A stretch of DNA of 64,000 nucleotides. Source: Thioalkalivibrio sp. AKL19 (GTDB lineage Bacteria; Pseudomonadota; Gammaproteobacteria; Ectothiorhodospirales; Ectothiorhodospiraceae). The position numbers were made by a program, and so were the translations under genes. This document shows positions 44,610 through 53,433 of this stretch, piece after piece (within the stretch, counting starts at the first letter, position 1; each line of letters opens with the position of its first letter). The notes under the pieces are model-generated. The model did no database searches. It was not told the DNA's origin and was given only the letters and a program-made list of their open reading frames with translations. The stretch covers positions 186,001-250,000 of the forward strand of contig NZ_ATUK01000012.1 in the NCBI RefSeq assembly GCF_000420165.1, in the 5' to 3' direction.

Positions 44610-45365
44610 GTGAGTGCCCGCGCGCCGGCCCTGGTCATCTCCGACCTGCACCTGGATCGCGAACCCGACCCCCTGCTGGAGGCCGTGCTCGCGTTTCTGG
44701 AAGGGCCAGCGCGCACGGCCTCCGCTCTCTACATCCTCGGCGACCTGTTCGAGTACTGGGTCGGCGACGATGCCGGCTTTCCCGCTGCCGAACGGCTCGC
44801 CGCAGGCCTGACGACACTGGACATCCCGGTTGCCTTTATCCATGGCAATCGGGATTTTCTCGTGGGCGAGGCATACGCGGCGCGCGCGGGGATGCAGCTC
44901 GCTCCCGACCCCCTGCATGCGGCACTGCCCTGCGGACCCGCCGTGCTCCTGCACGGTGACTCCCTGTGCACCGACGACACCGAGCACATGGCGTTTCGTC
45001 AGCAAGTACGCAGTGGCGAATGGCAACGGGCGTTTCTCGCCCATCCGCTGGAAGAACGCATCCGCCAGGCCGAAGCCATGCGCGCCGCCAGCCGCGACAA
45101 GGGTCAGATGAAGGCCGCCGCGATCATGGACGTCAATGCGGAGACAGTCGCCGACACCTTCCGTGACGCGGACGTCCCGCTGATGATCCATGGCCACACC
45201 CACCGCCCGGCGATCCATGAGCTGACCGTCGACGGTCAGCCACGCCAACGCTGCGTCCTCCCCGCCTGGGACGAACACCCGGGGTACCTGGAGATCAACG
45301 CAACGGGCCCCATCCTGCGCGAACTCGACGGCTCGCCCTACCCCGAGCACCTCCTCTGCACCTAA
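44610..45365 (+). CDS. lpxH: LpxH, UDP-2,3-diacylglucosamine diphosphatase
   Basis: 251-aa calcineurin-like phosphoesterase of lipid A synthesis at the inner membrane surface. Metal ligand motifs are SDLHLD (residues 10-15), GDLFEYWVGDD, HGNRDF, LLHGDSLC and GHTHRP. The start is GTG at 44610, seven bases after the cyclophilin stop. Length and motifs are as in Gammaproteobacterial LpxH. Confidence 0.95.
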   Translation: MSARAPALVISDLHLDREPDPLLEAVLAFLEGPARTASALYILGDLFEYWVGDDAGFPAAERLAAGLTTLDIPVAFIHGNRDFLVGEAYAARAGMQLAPDPLHAALPCGPAVLLHGDSLCTDDTEHMAFRQQVRSGEWQRAFLAHPLEERIRQAEAMRAASRDKGQMKAAAIMDVNAETVADTFRDADVPLMIHGHTHRPAIHELTVDGQPRQRCVLPAWDEHPGYLEINATGPILRELDGSPYPEHLLCT

Positions 45366-45388
45366 TCGAATCCGCCACCGCGCGCGTT

Positions 45389-45411
45389 GTGGGAGCGGGC
45401 TTGCCCGCGAA
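45389..45411. repeat. REP-like palindromic element
   Basis: GTGGGAGCGGGCTTGCCCGCGAA with the perfect GCGGGC-TT-GCCCGC stem. The sequence matches the REP elements common in Pseudomonas genomes. It lies 24 bases after lpxH. No REP transposase (TnpA-REP) is seen nearby. Confidence 0.75.
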
Positions 45412-45500
45412 CGCCCCCGCCTAGCCCTGACAGAAAGCCCGCAGGGTCCCGATGAGCACAATGAATCGGATCGACGCATAGAAAGCCCCGCATGTAGAGG

Positions 45501-45715
45501 CTGATCCTGGTTCATCGTCCAGTGTTTACGGTGCCTTCGTCCGGCCGCCTGCCACGCGCTCTCTCGCGAGCGCACCGCGAGGTACTTTCTTGCTTGCCCA
45601 AGAAAGTACCCAAAGAAGGGCACCCGGATTCCGCCCGGGAACCTCGCTCCGGACGCGCTGGGCCGGCGGCGCTGAACTCGCTACGCTGCGCTTCGCTCAG
45701 ACATCCAGCGCCTTC
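45501..45715 (+). repeat. Dispersed repeat, left arm of an inverted pair
   Basis: Homologous to the reverse complement of 45989-46223. Shared blocks include a ~45-base identical stretch (45548-45586 region) and the block ending in the GACATCCAGCGCC motif at 45701-45713. A 12-bp perfect hairpin is at 45581-45610. The middle of the arm is less conserved. Confidence 0.8.
45581..45610. repeat. Hairpin in the left repeat arm
   Basis: Stem GGTACTTTCTTG with loop CTTGCC, perfect over 12 pairs. Two pairs differ from the matching hairpin at 46115-46144 and are compensated. Confidence 0.85.
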
Positions 45716-45988
45716 TCCCGGCCCATCACGCCCTCCGCGAGGGGCTCCATACGGGAAGCGAAAGTCAAAACAAGCGGCACTCCAACATTCCTGCCCAACA
45801 ACAAGCACTGCGGCCTGAACGCCCCCGGCGCCCGCTACGCGGGCGCGGCACGCCATGGCCGAAGGCCGAGCGTGCCTAGGATGTCCGAAGACCTAGCCTT
45901 CATCCATGAGCACAGCGTCGGGACAGCCGTTGTTTGGACCTTCGCCCCGTTGTCGTCGCGCCGAGTGGAGAGGCTTTTCGCGGGATTC

Positions 45989-46223
45989 AAGGCGCTGGAT
46001 GTCTGAGCGAAGCGCAGCGTAGCGAGTTCAGCGCCGCCCGCGAAAAGCCTCGGAGCGAGGGAAACCCCGGCCCGCGCAGCGGGCCGGGGTCGCGGCAGTC
46101 GGGCGTGTTTCTTGGGTACTTCTTTGCACGAGCAAAGAAGTACCTCGCGGTGCGCTCGCGAGAGAGCGCGTGGCAGGCGGCGGACCGAAGCCACCGTAAA
46201 CTCGAACCACGAACCAAGACCAG
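45989..46223 (-). repeat. Dispersed repeat, right arm of an inverted pair
   Basis: Reverse-orientation copy of 45501-45715, with insertion of a GC-rich 46069-46089 hairpin (CCCCGGCCCGC/GCGGGCCGGGG). Identity with the left arm is high at both ends and lower in the middle. Confidence 0.8.
46115..46144. repeat. Hairpin in the right repeat arm
   Basis: Stem GGTACTTCTTTG with loop CACGAG, perfect over 12 pairs, corresponding to the left-arm hairpin with two compensated changes. Confidence 0.85.
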
Positions 46224-46280
46224 CCTTAGTGCGCAAGAGAACGCTCGGTATTGATGCGATTCGCTGCGCTCATCGGCATC

Positions 46281-47114
46281 CTACAGCGAGGTCGGGGCGG
46301 CCTGGGCCTCCAGTTGGGCCATCTCGGATTCGGTGAAGCCGGCGGCGCGGCGTGCCGCGTGCGCGAATGGTGGGCGCACGCGGCCGGGCATGTATTCGGC
46401 CAGCAGGTCGAGGAACAGCGGCTCGGGATCGAGACCGCGTGCCCGGGCCAGCTCGCGGAACCAGTGCGTACCGATCGCCACGTGCGCGACCTCCTCGCGC
46501 TGGATGATCTCCAAAAGACCTACGGTCGCGTGATCGCCCGCCGCGGTCAGGCGCTCGATCATCCCGGGCGTCACGTCCAGCCCGCGCGCCTCCAGCACCC
46601 GCGGCACCAACGCCATGCGCACCATCACGTCGTGGCCGGTCGCCAGCGCCGCCTCCCACAAGCCGTTGTGGGCGGGCAGATCGCCATAGTCGGCACCCAG
46701 CTCGAGGAGACGCTCCCGCAGCAACCGGAAGTGCCGCGCCTCCTCTGCCGCGACCTGCAGCCAGTCGCTGACGAACGGCGCCGGCATGTCGCGGAAGCGG
46801 TACACGGCATCCAGCGCCAGGTTGATCGCATTGAACTCGATATGCGCCACCGCATGCACCAGCGCGACCCGCCCGGCGGTGGTGTGCAGCCCACGCCGCG
46901 GCAGCTCCTTCGGATGCACCAGCACCGGCCGCTCCGGCCGCCCCGGCACCTCCATGCGTTGCGGCGCGGGGGCATTCGCGCCCTCCAGCTCATCCGCCCA
47001 CCAGGCGCGCGCCAGCTCCAGCACACGCTCGCACTTGCGCTCCGGGTCGCGCTCTCGCAGCGCGACCTCGGCCTCACGGTAGACGGCCGGGTGCGGCCGC
47101 GGCTTTTCGGTCAT
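46281..47114 (-). CDS. DUF455-family ferritin-like protein
   Basis: 277-aa protein with di-iron ferritin-like helices. ExxH-type motifs are visible in HAVAHIEFNAIN, AAEEARHF and REEVAHVAIGTHW, the pattern of the DUF455 family. The enzymatic reaction is unknown for the family. The start at 47114 gives MTEKPRPHP. It lies between the repeat region and the copper block without a clear link to either. Confidence 0.87.
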   Translation of the reverse strand: MTEKPRPHPAVYREAEVALRERDPERKCERVLELARAWWADELEGANAPAPQRMEVPGRPERPVLVHPKELPRRGLHTTAGRVALVHAVAHIEFNAINLALDAVYRFRDMPAPFVSDWLQVAAEEARHFRLLRERLLELGADYGDLPAHNGLWEAALATGHDVMVRMALVPRVLEARGLDVTPGMIERLTAAGDHATVGLLEIIQREEVAHVAIGTHWFRELARARGLDPEPLFLDLLAEYMPGRVRPPFAHAARRAAGFTESEMAQLEAQAAPTSL

Positions 47115-47143
47115 GCCGTTCCTTCCCTTGTCATCGCGGCCCG

Positions 47144-48727
47144 TCAGGCCCGGACGCGCACGTTCACCATCATGTCGTTGTCCTCGTGCTCCAGATTATG
47201 ACAGTGGAACACGTAGAGCTGATCACCAGCGTAGTGATGGGTGAAGTCGATCGCGATGCGCACGGTCTCGCCCGGCCACAGCAGGACCGTGTCCTTCCAG
47301 CCCAGGTCCGCGACGGTCAGCCCTTCATCGTTCACGGCCTGTTCGCGTACGAAATCCGGGCCCCCGGAGCGTGACAGCACCTGGAACGAAAAGCCATGGA
47401 TATGCATCGGATGCGGCATGCTGCGGTCCGCATTGCGGATCGTCCAGACCTCCCGCGTATTGGCATCCACCTCGATCGGCACCCGGTCAGGAGCGTACGT
47501 CTCTCCGTTGATGCGCCACTGCATCGGCGCCATGTCCAGACGGATATCCCGCTGGCCGGCATCCGTCACGTCGATGGGCTCGATCCGCGACAAACGCTCG
47601 GGCACCTCGGCGGTGACCGCCTCGCCCTCGCGGACCACGAATTCGAGCAATGCGAGCGGATCGCCATCGTGCATGCCGCCACCCATCATGCGACCCATGC
47701 CGCCGCCCATGCCACGCCCCATCATTCCGCCGCCCATGCCGCCACCGGCCATCGGGTCGAATTCCATGCTGTGCAGCTCGACCCGGTCGCCTCCGGCAAA
47801 CGCGGCGAAGTCAACCAGGACCTCCAGGCGTTCGCCCGGCGACAGGAAGGCCTCGTGGGCCTCCCGGGGTGATTCCAGCAGACCCGCGTCCGTGCCGATC
47901 ACCTGGAACGGAACCGCCTCGCCGTCCGCCCGCAGTGCCAGGCGATAGATCCGGGCGGTGGAGCCGTTCAGCAGGCGCAGGCGATGCAGGCGCCGCGCCA
48001 CTTCATGGGTCGCCGACGGTGTCATGTTCACCAGCACCTCGTCGCCGAGATAGCCCATCATCCGCTGCATCGGGTTCGGCTGGTACACCAGATGGCCGAG
48101 CCGGTCGAAGCGCTTGTCCTGCAGTACCAGCGGCAGGTCGGTCGTGCCGAGTTCCAGCCCCAGCGCCTCGTTCAGCGCGTCGTTGTCGTCATCGCTCACC
48201 AGCAGGAAGCTCGCCAGCCCCTGGTGGGCCTGGCGCGCGGTCCGGTGATGGGCATGGGTGTGATACCAGTAGGTACCGCCACGGTTGGTCACCTTAAAGC
48301 GGTATTCGTACTGCTCACCGGGGTCGACCGTCTGCATCGGATGCCCGTCCACCCGGCCCGGAACATGCATGCCATGCCAGTGGATGATCGTGCCCTCGTC
48401 GAGCTGGTTGTCCAGGGTCACGTCCAGTTCATCGCCGGTGCGCAACAAGAGGATCGGATTCTGGTATTCATGGCCGTTCATCTGCGTCCGGTACCAGAGG
48501 AACGGGGTCTCCTCGCGCCCCGGCACCGGCAGCCACCCCTGCTCCGCGACCAGGGTGAACGGCTCGTTGGGTGCGAGCACCGCAAACGGGCCGTCCGCGC
48601 CGGGCAGAAACAGGGCATTGTCGAACCGGGGGGCAGACACCGCGTGGTTGAACAGGCTCCAGCCGCCGAATGTGGTGATCACGGGAAGTGCCACGGCCAG
48701 CCCCAGAAACTGACGTCGTTTCATCAT
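47144..48727 (-). CDS. Periplasmic multicopper oxidase (CueO/CopA type)
   Basis: 527-aa laccase-like enzyme, likely cuprous oxidase for copper detoxification. Tat signal KRRQFLGLA starts at residue 3. Copper ligand motifs are HWHGMH (116-121), HTHAHH (156-161), HPMHIHG and HCHNLEHED. A Met/Gly-rich loop at about 321-352 resembles the CueO substrate-copper site. Start ATGATG at 48727/48724 overlaps the stop of the ATPase gene by one base with GGAG upstream, so the two are co-translated. Confidence 0.92.
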   Translation of the reverse strand: MMKRRQFLGLAVALPVITTFGGWSLFNHAVSAPRFDNALFLPGADGPFAVLAPNEPFTLVAEQGWLPVPGREETPFLWYRTQMNGHEYQNPILLLRTGDELDVTLDNQLDEGTIIHWHGMHVPGRVDGHPMQTVDPGEQYEYRFKVTNRGGTYWYHTHAHHRTARQAHQGLASFLLVSDDDNDALNEALGLELGTTDLPLVLQDKRFDRLGHLVYQPNPMQRMMGYLGDEVLVNMTPSATHEVARRLHRLRLLNGSTARIYRLALRADGEAVPFQVIGTDAGLLESPREAHEAFLSPGERLEVLVDFAAFAGGDRVELHSMEFDPMAGGGMGGGMMGRGMGGGMGRMMGGGMHDGDPLALLEFVVREGEAVTAEVPERLSRIEPIDVTDAGQRDIRLDMAPMQWRINGETYAPDRVPIEVDANTREVWTIRNADRSMPHPMHIHGFSFQVLSRSGGPDFVREQAVNDEGLTVADLGWKDTVLLWPGETVRIAIDFTHHYAGDQLYVFHCHNLEHEDNDMMVNVRVRA

Positions 48728-51243
48728 TACTTTTCTCCAGTACGGGATGCCGGCATGCTCCGGCGCAGCAGAATGGAATTGCCGATCACCGACAGCGAGC
48801 TGGCGGTCATCGCGACCACACCGATCATCGGATGCAACAGACCGGCCGCGGCGATCGGGATCGCGGCGGAGTTGTAGCCCCAGGCCCAGAACAGGTTCTG
48901 CACGATCTTGCGGAAGGTCAGCCGCGACAGCTGGACGGCCTCGACGACCTTGGTCAGCTCCCCGCGCACCAGCGTCACGTCCGCGGCCTCGATCGCGACG
49001 TCGGCGCCGGCCCCGATCGCGATGCCGACGTTCGCCTGCTGCAGGGCCGGGGCGTCATTGATGCCGTCGCCGACCATTGCCACGTGCTCGCCGTACTCCT
49101 TTTGCAACTCGCGGATGGCCTCGACCTTGCCCTCCGGCAGCACCCCGGCGCGCACCTCGTCGATCCCTACCTGGGCGGCCACGGCATTCGCGGTGCGCTC
49201 GTTGTCGCCGGTGACCATCACGCAGCGGATGCCGAGATCATGCAGTTGTTCGATCGCGGCCTGCGACTCTTCCTTGAGCGTGTCGGCCACCGCGACAATG
49301 CCGGCCGCCTGGTCGCCGATGGCCACCAGCATCGCGGTCTTGCCGGCATCCTCCAGTTCCCGCAACGAACCCAGTAGAGACGACGGGTCCAGCCCCTGCT
49401 CCTCCAGTAGCCGCTGGCTGCCCACCAGCACCCGCTCGCCGTCCAGGTGGGCCTCCACTCCACGTGCGGTATGCGACTGGAACTGCTCGACCTCGGCGAC
49501 CTCCAGCTCCCTGTCGCGCGCCCCTTGCACGATGGCATCGGCCAGCGGGTGTGCGGAACCGGCCTCGACGGCCGCCGCCGCCCGCAGCACACGGGACTCG
49601 TCAAAGCCCTCGGCCGGGATGACATCGGTCAGCGCCGGCTTCCCCCGCGTGATAGTGCCGGTCTTGTCGAGCACGATCACCGCAATGTCCTTGAGCGTCT
49701 GGATCGCGGAGCCCGAGCGGATCAGCACGCCGCGCTCGGCCCCCATGCCGGACCCGACCATCAGCGCGGTGGGCGTGGCCAGCCCCAGCGCACAGGGGCA
49801 GGCAATGACCAGAACGGCGATCGCCGCCAGGATCGCCAGCACCAGCGGCGGGCGTTCGGAATCGACCCAGGGCAGGAAGCCCTCGCCCCAGATCAGGATC
49901 GGCTGCAGCGCCCCGGAGAACGCCAGCCAGGCCGCGAACGCGGCCAGCGCGATCACCAGCACCGCCGGCACGAAGCGTGCGGTGATGCGGTCCGCCAGTT
50001 CCTGCACCGGCACGCGCGAGCCCTGCGCCTCGTTCACCAGGCGAATCACCTGCGACAGGAAGGTATCGGCCCCGACGCGGGTCGCACGCACCTTCAGCCG
50101 CCCCTGCTGGTTCAGGGTCGCGCCGAGCACGGTGTCGCCCTCGCCCTTGTCCACCGGGACCGACTCGCCGGTGGCAATGGACTCGTCCACGGTGCTTTCG
50201 CCGGCCACCACCTCGCCATCGGTCGGCACCTTCTCGCCCGGGCGCACGATCATCACGTCGCCCACCTGGAGCGACTTGACCGACACCTCGACCTCCTCGC
50301 CATCACGCTCGACCCGGGCGGTCTTCGCACCCAGGTCCAGCAACTTGCGGATCGCCGAGGAGGCCTCGCCCTTCGCGCGATACTCCAGATAGCGCCCGAG
50401 CATATGGAAGGCCATGATGGTCGCGGCCATCTCGATGAACGAGGTCATCGGATAGACGAAACCGACCAGCCCGATCAGGTAGGGTGGCAGCGAGCCCATG
50501 GAGATCAGCACGTCCATGTTCAGATTGCCGCTCTTCAGCGAACGCCAGGCGGAACGATGCGTGGCCGCGCCTCCCGCGAGGAACACCACCGGGAAGGCCA
50601 GCAACGCAATGATCAGCAGATAGCCGGGGATCGGCTGCCAGAACATGTGCGGCATCATCAGGACCATGATCGCGATGGTCGGCACCATCGCGAACCACAG
50701 ACGGTTCCAGGCCTGCTTCACGTAGGCGGCGTCGATCGCCGCGTCGTCCGCCTCGCTGGCGGCATCGTCGGTCTCCACCGCCGCCACGTCATAGCCGGCC
50801 CCCTCCACTGCCGCTCGCAGGACCTCGCCATCGGGCCCGTCCGCCGCCACCTCCACTGTGACCCGATGGTCGGAGATGTTGGTGCGTATGGATTCGATCC
50901 CGTCGAGCTTCTCGATCGCCGCGCGCACGATGCCGGCGCAGTGATCCGAGCCCATGCCCGGCACCACCAGCCGCACCGAACCGGAACCCCCGGCCTCGCC
51001 CTCGACCTGCGCGACGTCGTAGCCGGCGCCCTCCACCGCGGCGCGCAGGCCCTGCGGGTCGACCTGGTCGGGGTCATACCCCACCGTCACCCGGTGCCGG
51101 GCGATATTGGTCCCCACCGAGGTCACCCCCGGGGTCTTTTCCAGCGCCGCGCGCACGATGCCCCCGCAGTGGTCCGATCCCATTCCGGGGACGATGACCA
51201 CCGCCTCGCGTGCGGTCGCCGGCTTCGTTTCTGACGTCGTCAT
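48727..51243 (-). CDS. copA: Copper-exporting P1B-type ATPase with two unusual HMA domains
   Basis: 838-aa inner-membrane Cu(+) pump. The core is canonical: membrane CPC motif (ACPCALG), phosphorylation DKTGT, a TGD motif in VMVTGDN and GDGINDAP. Two N-terminal heavy-metal domains both read GMGSDHC (residues 20-26 and 96-102), where the usual GMxCxxC has lost its first cysteine to serine. Metal binding by these domains is therefore changed. Co-transcribed with the multicopper oxidase downstream and a small membrane protein further downstream in origin of reading (upstream gene at 51255). Confidence 0.94.
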   Translation of the reverse strand: MTTSETKPATAREAVVIVPGMGSDHCGGIVRAALEKTPGVTSVGTNIARHRVTVGYDPDQVDPQGLRAAVEGAGYDVAQVEGEAGGSGSVRLVVPGMGSDHCAGIVRAAIEKLDGIESIRTNISDHRVTVEVAADGPDGEVLRAAVEGAGYDVAAVETDDAASEADDAAIDAAYVKQAWNRLWFAMVPTIAIMVLMMPHMFWQPIPGYLLIIALLAFPVVFLAGGAATHRSAWRSLKSGNLNMDVLISMGSLPPYLIGLVGFVYPMTSFIEMAATIMAFHMLGRYLEYRAKGEASSAIRKLLDLGAKTARVERDGEEVEVSVKSLQVGDVMIVRPGEKVPTDGEVVAGESTVDESIATGESVPVDKGEGDTVLGATLNQQGRLKVRATRVGADTFLSQVIRLVNEAQGSRVPVQELADRITARFVPAVLVIALAAFAAWLAFSGALQPILIWGEGFLPWVDSERPPLVLAILAAIAVLVIACPCALGLATPTALMVGSGMGAERGVLIRSGSAIQTLKDIAVIVLDKTGTITRGKPALTDVIPAEGFDESRVLRAAAAVEAGSAHPLADAIVQGARDRELEVAEVEQFQSHTARGVEAHLDGERVLVGSQRLLEEQGLDPSSLLGSLRELEDAGKTAMLVAIGDQAAGIVAVADTLKEESQAAIEQLHDLGIRCVMVTGDNERTANAVAAQVGIDEVRAGVLPEGKVEAIRELQKEYGEHVAMVGDGINDAPALQQANVGIAIGAGADVAIEAADVTLVRGELTKVVEAVQLSRLTFRKIVQNLFWAWGYNSAAIPIAAAGLLHPMIGVVAMTASSLSVIGNSILLRRSMPASRTGEK

Positions 51244-51254
51244 CGCGTGACTCC

Positions 51255-51386
51255 TTACCGGCCACCGAACAGATACTTGATCAGCGCGGCGATCGCGAGG
51301 ATCAGCAGTACCAGGACCAGAAGCCCGATCAGGCCTCCGCCCAGACCCATACCGCCCATCCAGCCAAAACCTTGTTCATTCATCAT
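51255..51386 (-). CDS. Tiny Gly/Met-rich membrane protein in the copper block
   Basis: 43-aa protein: a Met/Gly-rich start ([14 protein letters not shown]), one hydrophobic segment (about 20-38) and a short basic end YLFGGR. GGGAGG stands eight bases before the ATG. It lies directly ahead of copA (11 bases) in the same direction. Met-rich small membrane proteins often accompany copper genes, so copper association is likely but unproven. Confidence 0.75.
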   Translation of the reverse strand: MMNEQGFGWMGGMGLGGGLIGLLVLVLLILAIAALIKYLFGGR

Positions 51387-51495
51387 GGTGTAGTCCTCCC
51401 GGGGACGTAGATACAACGGCGATGCGCACATCGGCGCACCGAAGGGGCGACTGGCGCGTCGCCCGGAGCCGGGCGGCTGCCCGGCCGGGGAGGAT

Positions 51496-51840
51496 TCAGA
51501 GAGGGGGGCGCAGGTCCGGACCCGCGCGGGCATCGGGGGCCATGGCCACGACACCCGGAACGGGACTGGAGGGTTCGGCGGTGACCGGCAGGGCCCCGCT
51601 GGAGGGCAGGGCCGAAACCGCGCAGATGCCACAAACCGCGCACGGCATCTCGCAGGTCGAGGCTTCGACCTGGATCGCGGGAGCGTCCGAATGCGGGCCA
51701 GCGCCCTGCTCCGGACAGTGGCCCTGCGCGGCCATTTCCGGTCCGGGGTGCCCGTGCAACATCCCCGCACTGGCCACCGGCGCCGCGAGCAGCGCGGCGG
51801 CGATCAGCAGGGTCAGCAGGTGGTGCAGGGTTCGCGACAC
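51496..51840 (-). CDS. Small exported Cys/His/Met-containing protein, possibly CopL-like
   Basis: 114-aa protein with a signal peptide ending PVASAG near residue 26. Mature part has MLHGHPGPEM, GHCPEQ, STCEMPCAVCGIC motifs, suggesting metal (copper) binding, similar in layout to CopL/DUF2946-type proteins. GTG start at 51840 has GAGG seven bases upstream. The frame is open to an ATG at 51900, which would add 20 residues ahead of the signal. Family assignment is tentative. Confidence 0.65.
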   Translation of the reverse strand: MSRTLHHLLTLLIAAALLAAPVASAGMLHGHPGPEMAAQGHCPEQGAGPHSDAPAIQVEASTCEMPCAVCGICAVSALPSSGALPVTAEPSSPVPGVVAMAPDARAGPDLRPPL

Positions 51841-51936
51841 GGACAGGCCTCGAAAACGTATTCCGGGTACAAGTCTAGCACTGACGTTCGCTGGCCACAT
51901 GACACCGATAAAGTCACGTGGTTACCGCCCGGAACG

Positions 51937-53409
51937 TTACAACACCGGCGCCAGCAGATAGGCGGCACGCGCGGCCACCCGGCGCCAGAGTGGCAGGTCG
52001 TCCACGTCCTGCCGGATCATCTCGCGGGAACGGGCAAAGTCCGCCTCGAACATGCGCGCCGTCTCGCGCGCGAAGGCCGGGTCCAGCACCAGTGCCGTGA
52101 CCTCGAAATTGAGCCGGAACGAGCGGTTGTCCAGGTTCACCGTACCCACGGCCGCGCCCATGTCGTCCACCACGAACGCCTTGCCGTGCAGGAAGCCCTC
52201 CTGGTAGCGGTAGACGCGCACACCGGCATCCAGGAGCGGCCCGAGGAAAGCATAGGCCGCATGCGTGGTCAGCGGGTTGTCGGTGACCTCGGGGATCAGC
52301 ACGCGCACGTCGACGCCGCTCAAGGCGGCCAGCTTGAGCATGCCCTGCACGCCCTCGTCGGGCACAAAATACGGGCTGGCGATCCAGATGCGCCGCTCGG
52401 CGGAATGGATTGCCTGCTGCATCATCAGGCTGGCGGTCTCGAATTCGTCGGCCGGACCGGAGGGCAGGATCAGCACCGGGACCCCGTCCTCCGCCATGGT
52501 CGCCGGCTTCCATTCCAGCTCCGGGACCGCCTCGGTGGCCCAGTGCCAGTCCTCCAGGAACACCGACTGCAACGCGAGGGCGGACGGCCCCGCAATACGC
52601 AGGTGGGTGTCGCGCCAGGCACCGATTGCCGGATCGCGGCCCAGGTACTCGTCGCCCACGTTCAGCCCGCCGACCCAGGCCTGCTCGCCATCGGCGACCA
52701 CGATCTTGCGATGGTTGCGGAAATTCAGCTGGAAGCGATTGCCGCGTCCGCGGGTGGAGTGAAAGTGCTGCACGTGCACACCGGCCTCGCGCAGGGTATC
52801 CAGATAGGATCCGGGCAGGCGGTAGCTCCCGATCTCGTCATACAGGAAATAGACGTCGACACCGGCCTCGGCACGTTCCACCAGCCGCCGCTGGAGTTCG
52901 CGCCCGATCGCGTCGTCGCGCACGATATAGAACTGCACCAACAGGTAGCGCTCGGCCTGCTCGATGCCGCGAAAGAGGCTGTCGAAGGTCGCCTCGCCGT
53001 CCACCAGCAGCTCGACCTCGTTGCCGTGGAGAAACGGCCAGCGGGCGAGTTGCTGTACGCCATCCAGATGCTTGCTCGGTTCCTGCGCGACGTACTGGTG
53101 CGACCACAGCTCCTCGGTCTTCGGCTGCAGCGCGCGGGCCAGGCTGGAATCCTCGTCGCGGCGTGCCACGACGTAGCCGCGAAACTCGCTGGCGCCGAAC
53201 ACCCAATAGGCCGGGACAGCCACATACGGCACGGTGTTGAGTGAAACGATCCAGGCCACCGCGCCCTGCGGCGTGCGGGTGGACATCAGCGCGTCCAGCG
53301 AGGACAGGAAGCCCAGCAGGTGGAACCCGATAACAACCGTCAGGAGGACACGCCAGCGCGGCCGGCGACGCCGGGACTGGCCGGGCTGGGTGTTCGAGGC
53401 TCGCGACAT
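51937..53409 (-). CDS. Cardiolipin synthase (PLD superfamily)
   Basis: 490-aa membrane enzyme joining two phosphatidylglycerols. Two N-terminal membrane segments (about 20-40 and 52-70) precede two HKD motifs: HRKIVVAD near residue 245 and HGKAFVVD near 423. This is the ClsA-like architecture. Reads away from the copper block. Cardiolipin is often raised in halophiles, which would suit the host. Confidence 0.93.
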   Translation of the reverse strand: MSRASNTQPGQSRRRRPRWRVLLTVVIGFHLLGFLSSLDALMSTRTPQGAVAWIVSLNTVPYVAVPAYWVFGASEFRGYVVARRDEDSSLARALQPKTEELWSHQYVAQEPSKHLDGVQQLARWPFLHGNEVELLVDGEATFDSLFRGIEQAERYLLVQFYIVRDDAIGRELQRRLVERAEAGVDVYFLYDEIGSYRLPGSYLDTLREAGVHVQHFHSTRGRGNRFQLNFRNHRKIVVADGEQAWVGGLNVGDEYLGRDPAIGAWRDTHLRIAGPSALALQSVFLEDWHWATEAVPELEWKPATMAEDGVPVLILPSGPADEFETASLMMQQAIHSAERRIWIASPYFVPDEGVQGMLKLAALSGVDVRVLIPEVTDNPLTTHAAYAFLGPLLDAGVRVYRYQEGFLHGKAFVVDDMGAAVGTVNLDNRSFRLNFEVTALVLDPAFARETARMFEADFARSREMIRQDVDDLPLWRRVAARAAYLLAPVL

Positions 53410-53433
53410 GCCCGTCGGTCTCGGGTCGTCGGC

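Larger units (their letters stand above)
45366..46280. other. Gene-free repeat region
   Basis: Over 900 bases without a credible gene. Apparent open frames are GC-rich and follow the repeat sequence. It contains a REP-like element, two inverted ~220-bp repeat arms and about 270 bases of unassigned sequence between them (45716-45988). Confidence 0.75.

Noticed and set aside
45522-46336. Several 60-140-codon frames in the repeat region
   Set aside because: They follow the inverted repeat sequence on both strands, have no ribosome binding sites, and match no protein pattern.
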